A stretch of DNA of 5,667 nucleotides from NCBI GenBank assembly GCA_007130745.1, contig SLRW01000101.1, positions 1-5,667 of the forward strand, in the 5' to 3' direction. Each line of letters starts with the position of its first letter. The stretch's first letter is position 1. A program made the position numbers and the translations under genes. Origin of the DNA: Gammaproteobacteria bacterium (GTDB lineage: Bacteria > Pseudomonadota > Gammaproteobacteria > UBA5335 > SLRW01). Positions 1 through 4,051 of this stretch are shown piece by piece. Under the pieces are notes generated by a model, which searched no databases, was not told the origin of the DNA, and saw only the letters and a list, made by a program, of their open reading frames with translations.

Positions 1-168
1 ATGATGGTGGAAATGTTGCGCACCAACGGCAAGATCATCGAGATCCCGGTAACCTACCGCCCGCGCATTGGTGGCGTATCAAAACACTCCCGCGGCTTCA
101 CCGGCATCTTGCGGACAGGCTTGCAAATGCTGTGGCTGATTTTCCGCCGCCGCTTCGGGCTGCGCTGA
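1..168 (+). CDS. Family 2 glycosyltransferase, C-terminal fragment
   Basis: An open frame enters from the left edge and ends at TGA 166-168, leaving 55 residues. The visible part carries IEIPVTYRPRIGGVSKHSRG, the end of the catalytic domain in DPM1/GtrB-like family 2 glycosyltransferases. There, a strand rich in Pro and Tyr is followed by a basic, Gly/Ser-rich GGxSKxS loop. It ends in a hydrophobic, basic tail (about residues 36-55) with no further membrane helices. Such enzymes move a sugar from a nucleotide sugar to a polyprenyl phosphate or growing glycan at the cytoplasmic face of the membrane. The ATG at base 1 is probably an internal Met, since the GT-A fold with its DXD motif must lie upstream. 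It converges on the minus-strand operon and is a separate transcription unit. The donor and acceptor cannot be told from this fragment. Confidence 0.8.
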   Translation: MMVEMLRTNGKIIEIPVTYRPRIGGVSKHSRGFTGILRTGLQMLWLIFRRRFGLR

Positions 169-186
169 AAACGCCCTGCGGCGCCT
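168..186 (-). terminator. Possible weak intrinsic terminator between convergent genes
   Basis: On the minus strand, just past the end of the formyltransferase-like gene, CGCC and GGCG form a perfect 4-bp stem around a GCAG loop (plus-strand 172-183), followed by TTTT (171-168). Two G-U pairs and one A-U pair can extend the stem, but they use up the T run. The 31-base gap between the converging genes has no other candidate. The stem is short, so this is only a weak suggestion. Confidence 0.22.
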
Positions 187-199
187 GACCCGACACCCT

Positions 200-1075
200 T
201 CAGAACAGACGGTCAATTGCGCAATCGCGCAGTTCAGGGTGCATGAAATGATACACCTCGCCTTCGTGCGCGCCCTGAGCCAGGGCTTGCGGCAATGTTT
301 GCGACCGGTGTGACGCTTCCAGCAACCGGCTTAACGCCAGTGCCCGCAGCAACGGGTCAATAAAGGAAAAGATCGCACGATAGCGGGTGTCATAATCCAC
401 CCCCGCCAGCGGTGGCAACTCAAATTGCAGCGGATCAAACTCCCCGCGCCATAAAATCTCGCCCTCATCCAGCCCCGGCGTCATGAAAAAACAACTCGCA
501 GCAGGTCGACCAAATAACAATAGCGACCACAGCAAACCGTCCGCCCCACGCACCGCCGGCAACCAGCCCGGATGCACGTGCAGAAAACGCAGATTGTCCA
601 GCGCCAAAAGGGAAGAAGGTACCAGGCCGCCACCGGTAAACAGCACATACCCCGGCGATTCGCGGGACAGCCTTCCTCTCAGGCGGGGGTCATCCAGACC
701 GCTGACGGCGCAGAAACTGACCTGCCCGGCGTAATGATCCCAACAAGCCGGAGAAAGAATTGAGGCCATGATCTCCGGCGCCGCAGGATGCCACTGCTGC
801 AACCCCGACATCAGCGCCTCATAAAACGCCGGCAGGCGGGCCCTGATCCGCCGCGGCCAGTGCATCAGCAACTGCTCCTGGGCCCACAACTGGTAGCGCC
901 GGCGCCAGTCCGGCACCGGAATCCAGCGCCCCGGCCGACCGCCATGCCCGGGGATGCGTTCGTAAGCCATCACCACAATGTGACGCGGCCGCCACCCGGC
1001 ACGCCGCATCAATTCCAGATAAGCCCGCGCCGTGGGGCCTTCATGCACCAGCACGGTCAGCGGCAGTTCAGTCAT
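200..1075 (-). CDS. Formyltransferase-fold protein with atypical active site (Asn to His)
   Basis: This 291-residue protein resembles the N-terminal catalytic domain of methionyl-tRNA and sugar N-formyltransferases, which use 10-formyl-tetrahydrofolate. The visible core is YVLFTGGGLVPSSLLA (about 143-158), then FLHVHPGWLPAVRGADGLLW (about 165-184), then GLDEGEIL (about 201-208). In the family the catalytic triad is Asn-x-His plus Asp, with the pair in an NIHPS-type motif. Here His168 and Asp203 are kept but the Asn is His166, so either the chemistry differs or this is a distinct subfamily. The first 140 residues and the C-terminal tail, ending near YHFMHPELR, are not ones I can assign. ATG at 1075 is preferred over TTG at 1081, because GGAG lies 10 bases before the ATG but only 4 before the TTG. 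The start overlaps the preceding small gene by 8 bases (ATGACTGA). A role in modifying an amino sugar of the locus glycan is inferred from context. Confidence 0.75.
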   Translation of the reverse strand: MTELPLTVLVHEGPTARAYLELMRRAGWRPRHIVVMAYERIPGHGGRPGRWIPVPDWRRRYQLWAQEQLLMHWPRRIRARLPAFYEALMSGLQQWHPAAPEIMASILSPACWDHYAGQVSFCAVSGLDDPRLRGRLSRESPGYVLFTGGGLVPSSLLALDNLRFLHVHPGWLPAVRGADGLLWSLLLFGRPAASCFFMTPGLDEGEILWRGEFDPLQFELPPLAGVDYDTRYRAIFSFIDPLLRALALSRLLEASHRSQTLPQALAQGAHEGEVYHFMHPELRDCAIDRLF

Positions 1076-1286
1076 GGACAAGCGACTCCAGTTCCTGGCG
1101 CAATCCCGATTGCAAACCGGCTATGCAGGAATCATCTCCACCGTCACAGGCGCGCCACAGGTCCAGCATCCTGAAGCCGGTGTTAATCAGTTTCAGCCGC
1201 CGCGCCGCAGGCTGCCCCGTTTCCCGGGCCCGTACGATCAACCGCTCCCAGCGCTCAAGCACGCGGGGCCACTGCTGCTCTGACAA
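1068..1286 (-). CDS. Short hypothetical protein (72 aa), downstream half of the interrupted gene
   Basis: The stretch from TTG 1286 to TGA 1068 encodes 72 residues rich in Arg, Leu and Trp, including QQWPRVLERWERLIVRAR (about 4-21) and ARRLKLINTGFRMLDLWRAC (about 28-47). It ends in a helical SGLRQELESLVHD. It is in the same frame as the 48-residue piece upstream, separated by TAG and eight further sense codons. The TTG has no convincing ribosome binding site, and the first ATG in the frame comes only deep inside, so an independent start is poorly supported. This favours reading it as the C-terminal part of one gene. No known domain is recognised. The stop overlaps the start of the formyltransferase-like gene. 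Confidence 0.45.
   Translation of the reverse strand: MSEQQWPRVLERWERLIVRARETGQPAARRLKLINTGFRMLDLWRACDGGDDSCIAGLQSGLRQELESLVHD
1086..1089 (-). promoter_or_regulatory. Ribosome binding site of the formyltransferase-like gene
   Basis: GGAG (within CTGGAG) on the minus strand ends 10 bases before ATG 1075 and 4 bases before TTG 1081. This favours the ATG start. It lies inside the end of the preceding small gene, as expected for coupled translation. Confidence 0.45.
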
Positions 1287-1310
1287 AGGCTCAGGTGTTT
1301 GCGGCTGACA

Positions 1311-1457
1311 CTAGCCGGAAGCATATTCGTGCAACAACCGGCGGCCCACATCCACCTTGCGGCAGATCATCGCCAGCTCGGCCCAGACAACCGCCTGCCC
1401 GGGTTCAGCTTCAGCCAGGGTGGCCAGCCGTTCCAGCGTATTAATTGCCTCAGCCAC
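1311..1457 (-). CDS. Short hypothetical protein (48 aa), upstream half of the interrupted gene
   Basis: GTG 1457 to TAG 1311 encodes 48 residues, with a helical, Ala/Leu/Glu-rich core (such as TLERLATLAEAE, about residues 7-18, and VVWAELAMICRKVD, about 23-36). The only other in-frame start between the GTG and the upstream stop at 1478-1476 would be CTG 1463. A weak GAGG lies 11 bases before the GTG. It overlaps the end of the preceding gene by 8 bases, which suggests coupled translation. If the TAG is real and terminates, this short peptide is the product. It is more likely the N-terminal part of a longer protein. The family is unknown. Confidence 0.4.
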   Translation of the reverse strand: MAEAINTLERLATLAEAEPGQAVVWAELAMICRKVDVGRRLLHEYASG

Positions 1458-2625
1458 TGTCAGGAGTGCCTCGCGTCAGCGAAACCAGATAGTCTGCGGC
1501 GACCCGGCCACTGGCCCCCGGATTGAATACATGCTGACAACGTGCCTCGCGAATACGCGCCTGCCACTCTGGCGCCTGCGCCAGCAACGCTTGTGCCCGG
1601 CGACCCAGCGTGGCCAGATCATCAGCGGACACTATCTCACCCAGCGTCTCGCGAATCTGCGCCTCCAGCGGCTCAATCCCCAGTGCGGCGTAATCCGGGT
1701 TCTGCACCTTGCGCGGCACATCCACGAACAGCACCGGACGCTCCAGCCCGAAGGCAAACTCCAGGGCCGCCCCCGACCAGTCACTGACCATCAGATCCGC
1801 CGCCAGCAGTGAGTCGTGCCCACTGATATCCTCATCGAGCCGGAAATTGTCATGCTGAGCATGGCGCGCCGCGATAGCATCCAGCACCCGGCCATGGAAT
1901 TGACGGGTCCTTGGGTGCGGCCGCAGCGTTACCCGGAAACCGGCCGCCAACAGTGGTTCCATCACCCTGTCGCCATGCTGCTCAATCAACCCCTGATCGC
2001 CCCAGGAGGGCGCCACCAGGACCTCGGGCGGGGCATCGGCTGCGCGCGCCGGTGGCCCTGCCCTGCCCCGGGCGAGAATCGCGTCCAGCCTGCCATAGCC
2101 ATGCTCAACCAGGGTTTTGGCCGGCAATCCCTGCAGTTTCTCGCGGACGCGGGTCTCGGCTACATGATGCGGCCCCGCACAAAGCATGCTGTCAAAATGA
2201 TCAAAAGCCGCCGGGCGATATACCATGTGGGTGCTCACCAGCGAATGATGCAGATACACATAATGCACACCGTGGGGTGAACGCTTGATGTGGTAGGTCT
2301 GCAAATCGGGCATGGTCATCAGAACGACATCGGCATCCAGGCCAGCAAAAAAAAGGGTGCGCACCGTGCCCGAGCCGATATAAAAGGGCACCAGGCCGGG
2401 GGGTGGGGATACCAGCAGCGGGTCATTTTCAGCCGAAGTGACATAAAGCACTTGCTCGCCGTAATCATCGCGCAAAGACCTGAAAACAGGCTCAAAATGC
2501 GACCAGTAGCCCGGCCCCTCGGTATAGAACACAATCCGTCGCCGCGCCCGGGGCAAGGCACGAAAAGCCCGTGCCCCGGCCCGTTCACGCCGGAAACGGC
2601 GCCATGCTTCAAACCATCGTTGCAT
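1450..2625 (-). CDS. CDP-glycerol glycerophosphotransferase (TagB/TagF)-like transferase; candidate phosphoramidate transferase
   Basis: This 391-residue protein looks like the GT-B-fold CDP-glycerol glycerophosphotransferase family (Pfam Glyphos_transf), which transfers a phospho-group from a CDP-activated donor to a glycan or lipid acceptor. The visible landmarks are a basic N-terminus (1-31, Arg-rich and possibly membrane-associating), a first Rossmann strand RRIVFYTEGPGYWSHFEPVF (29-48), and LHHSL (125-129), in the place of the family's catalytic-His loop. They continue with EVLVAPSWGDQG (201-212), LRPHP (234-238) and ADLMVSDWSGAALEFAFGLE (276-295) followed by RPVLFVDVP (296-304), the counterpart of the TagF DYSS segment that binds the donor. 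No membrane helix is seen. The ATG shares its A with the stop of the cytidylyltransferase (TGATG). No CDP-glycerol synthase is visible, whereas enzymes for CDP-amidate precede it, so a phosphoramidate donor is a reasonable inference. Glycerol phosphate or another CDP-linked donor remains possible. Confidence 0.85.
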   Translation of the reverse strand: MQRWFEAWRRFRRERAGARAFRALPRARRRIVFYTEGPGYWSHFEPVFRSLRDDYGEQVLYVTSAENDPLLVSPPPGLVPFYIGSGTVRTLFFAGLDADVVLMTMPDLQTYHIKRSPHGVHYVYLHHSLVSTHMVYRPAAFDHFDSMLCAGPHHVAETRVREKLQGLPAKTLVEHGYGRLDAILARGRAGPPARAADAPPEVLVAPSWGDQGLIEQHGDRVMEPLLAAGFRVTLRPHPRTRQFHGRVLDAIAARHAQHDNFRLDEDISGHDSLLAADLMVSDWSGAALEFAFGLERPVLFVDVPRKVQNPDYAALGIEPLEAQIRETLGEIVSADDLATLGRRAQALLAQAPEWQARIREARCQHVFNPGASGRVAADYLVSLTRGTPDSG

Positions 2626-3416
2626 CAGGCCGCGCGTTCCAGATCAATAAAGTCCGCCAGCCGGCCATCCTCATACATGCGGTGATAAAGCTCGAGATCC
2701 GCGACCGTATCGACCTCCAGCCAGCCGTTGTCGGTAAAGGCGGCACGCACATCCCGGCCGGCATCAATCAGGGCCTGGATCAAGCTGGTCATGTACATAT
2801 TGTCAAAATCCTTGCCGTCATAGCTGGCTTCGCGATCAAGGCCGGCATAAAACTGCCTGAAGTCCGGCACCTGATCCGCCCGCACCTTGATCAGTCCCAT
2901 ATACTGACCCTGGATACGCTCATAGCTGTCCGGCTTTTTGCCCACCTCCACCACCCGGTCGCCATCTTCCAGTACCAGCGTTTCGGCATCGGCCAGCGGA
3001 TCATCCATGCGGGCTTCCCAGAAGCGGCGCCACTCGCGATCCACCGCCACTGTAATGGGCGCACAACCGGCCAGTAACGCCGCCAGCACCCGGGGTTCAT
3101 AGACGATGTCGCCATAAGCGATCAGCAGGTCGGCCTCCTCGCCCATCAACGCCTCGGCGCAAAACAGGGTGCTGACCATATTGGTGCTGTCAAAGCGTGG
3201 ATTAACCACCACCGGCAGGCCGGCGGCATCGAGCTGCTCATGCCGATAACCGCCCACCAGGGTAATGTCTTCGATACCGGCCTGGCGCATGACCGCAAGC
3301 TGGCGATGCAACAATGGCTGGCCGGCCAGCTCCACCAGACACTTGGGCCGGTCATCGGTCAGGGGCCGCAGGCGCGTACCCTGCCCTGCCGCCAGAACAA
3401 TCGCACGCGACTTCAC
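2625..3416 (-). CDS. LicC-like cytidylyltransferase, probable CTP:phosphoglutamine cytidylyltransferase
   Basis: This 263-residue protein is a nucleotidyltransferase of the sugar-phosphate/phosphocholine type. It has the nucleotide-binding signature LAAGQGTRLRPLT (8-20), PKCL with Lys25 (24-27), and NPRFDSTNMVST (72-83), which is like the NTP-transferases acting on small phospho-compounds. It also has YGDIVY with metal-binding Asp103 (101-106), GKKP (159-162), QYMGL (171-175) and WLEVDT with Asp236 (232-237). The family couples CTP and a phosphorylated substrate to give a CDP-derivative and pyrophosphate. Lying between a glutamine-kinase-like gene and a gamma-glutamyl hydrolase, it most resembles the role of Campylobacter Cj1416, which makes CDP-L-glutamine from L-glutamine phosphate. 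Phosphocholine or another phospho-substrate cannot be excluded from motifs alone. The start is GTG 3416, supported by a strong GGGGAG 5 bases upstream and by GTGA overlap with the preceding stop. Confidence 0.87.
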   Translation of the reverse strand: MKSRAIVLAAGQGTRLRPLTDDRPKCLVELAGQPLLHRQLAVMRQAGIEDITLVGGYRHEQLDAAGLPVVVNPRFDSTNMVSTLFCAEALMGEEADLLIAYGDIVYEPRVLAALLAGCAPITVAVDREWRRFWEARMDDPLADAETLVLEDGDRVVEVGKKPDSYERIQGQYMGLIKVRADQVPDFRQFYAGLDREASYDGKDFDNMYMTSLIQALIDAGRDVRAAFTDNGWLEVDTVADLELYHRMYEDGRLADFIDLERAA

Positions 3417-4051
3417 TCAATCTCCCCGAAATGATTGCCAATCAGCTGAAGATCGGCCTCCGAGAACGGTTGTTCACGTTCCGGATGCCACATGATGCCC
3501 AGCCACGCCCGCGTGCGATGACGCAGCGCTTCTATCCTGCCATCGGCATCCCGGGCCAGCGCCTCGAGTTCATCCCCCAGGCCCTCTGCCGGCACCCCCC
3601 ACGCATGAAAGCTGTTCACCTCCCGCTGATGGCTCAGGCCCGGCAGACCGTCAATACATATCTCCAGTTGATGTCGGCAGGCCACGTGTCCGTCCACACG
3701 GCCCAGCACCCCCCCCTGCCAGACATTGATCAGCTGCAACCCGCGACAGATACCAAGCACCGGGCAACCCGTGGCAACCGCCCATTCCAGCAGGCGAGCT
3801 TCGGTGCGATCGCGCTCCGGCGCGGGATTCGAGGCACCGGGCAACTCCGCCAGATCATTGCCGCCGGTAAGAACCAGACCCCGCAGACCCATCCGCCCGG
3901 CCCACGCCCCGGGAGCGGACAGCCGGTTGGGTACAGCGATCACGTCATAACCGATTTGCCCGAGCAGAAGCTGCCATTGCTGATCCAGGCAATCACGACG
4001 CTCGCCGTGGCCGGTCACTTCAACGCGCTGGGTCAGCCCGATACGCATCAT
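3413..4051 (-). CDS. Class I glutamine amidotransferase / peptidase C26, probable gamma-glutamyl-CDP-amidate hydrolase
   Basis: This 212-residue enzyme has the class I glutamine amidotransferase fold. GLVLTGGNDL (58-67) is the family's oxyanion-side TGG motif. LGICRGLQLINV (99-110) holds the nucleophile Cys102, VNSFH (145-149) follows, and MWHPERE (187-193) supplies His189 and Glu191 of the triad. PuuD-like gamma-glutamyl-GABA hydrolases are near 250 residues, so this is a short version, as is its Campylobacter counterpart Cj1417. It is predicted to cut the gamma-glutamyl amide of CDP-L-glutamine, releasing glutamate and CDP-amidate. No synthase partner for a classical amidotransferase is fused or adjacent, which supports free hydrolysis. 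ATG 4051 overlaps the kinase stop in ATGA; a second ATG at 4048 is equally possible, since no strong ribosome binding site separates them. It is cytoplasmic, with no signal peptide. Confidence 0.88.
   Translation of the reverse strand: MMRIGLTQRVEVTGHGERRDCLDQQWQLLLGQIGYDVIAVPNRLSAPGAWAGRMGLRGLVLTGGNDLAELPGASNPAPERDRTEARLLEWAVATGCPVLGICRGLQLINVWQGGVLGRVDGHVACRHQLEICIDGLPGLSHQREVNSFHAWGVPAEGLGDELEALARDADGRIEALRHRTRAWLGIMWHPEREQPFSEADLQLIGNHFGEIE
3422..3427 (-). promoter_or_regulatory. Ribosome binding site deciding the GTG start of the cytidylyltransferase
   Basis: GGGGAG on the minus strand, followed by the 5-base spacer ATTGA and then GTG 3416. It lies within the last codons of the C26 hydrolase gene. 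It is the clearest Shine-Dalgarno sequence among the internal junctions and supports the GTG start. Confidence 0.65.

Larger units (their letters stand above)
1068..1457 (-). pseudogene. Small unrecognised gene interrupted by an in-frame TAG
   Basis: From GTG 1457 to TGA 1068 one minus-strand frame spans 130 codons, with a single internal stop, TAG at 1313-1311 (codon 49). Both halves have coding-like codon use. The joined frame fits its neighbours exactly: it starts inside the end of the glycerophosphotransferase-like gene (GTGGCTGA, 8-base overlap) and ends inside the start of the formyltransferase-like gene (ATGACTGA, 8-base overlap). Read through, it gives a soluble, largely helical protein of about 129 residues: an Ala/Leu/Glu-rich helical first half, a short Gln/Pro-rich linker (CQPQTPEP), and an Arg/Trp/Leu-rich second half. 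No signal peptide or membrane segment is visible, and I do not recognise the family. A CAG-to-TAG change would explain the stop. It could be a nonsense mutation, a sequencing error, real readthrough, or two separate small proteins. The one-gene reading is an inference. Confidence 0.5.

Noticed and set aside
1..3. ATG at base 1 as a real start of a 55-residue protein
   Set aside because: The sequence is the C-terminal end of a family 2 glycosyltransferase domain, so the catalytic core must lie upstream of the window.
1076..1081. TTG at 1081 as the start of the formyltransferase-like gene
   Set aside because: The GGAG would lie only 4 bases before it, against 10 bases before ATG 1075, and ATG is the stronger start. 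It would add only two residues.
1450..2625. True wall teichoic acid polymerase role for the TagF-like gene
   Set aside because: The surrounding genes point to a Gram-negative glycan locus and CDP-amidate synthesis. No CDP-glycerol synthase or other teichoic acid gene is visible, although glycerol phosphate transfer is not fully excluded.
1357..2685. Plus-strand frames opposite the TagF-like gene and its downstream end
   Set aside because: They have no domain or motif and a Pro/Arg/Gln-rich composition, and they overlap each other in several frames. The minus strand here carries an unambiguous glycosyltransferase-type gene.
2625..3416. Phosphocholine decoration (LicC-type) as the role of the cytidylyltransferase
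   Set aside because: No choline kinase, choline transporter or LicD-type transferase is present. The flanking glutamine-kinase-like and gamma-glutamyl hydrolase genes fit phosphoglutamine much better.
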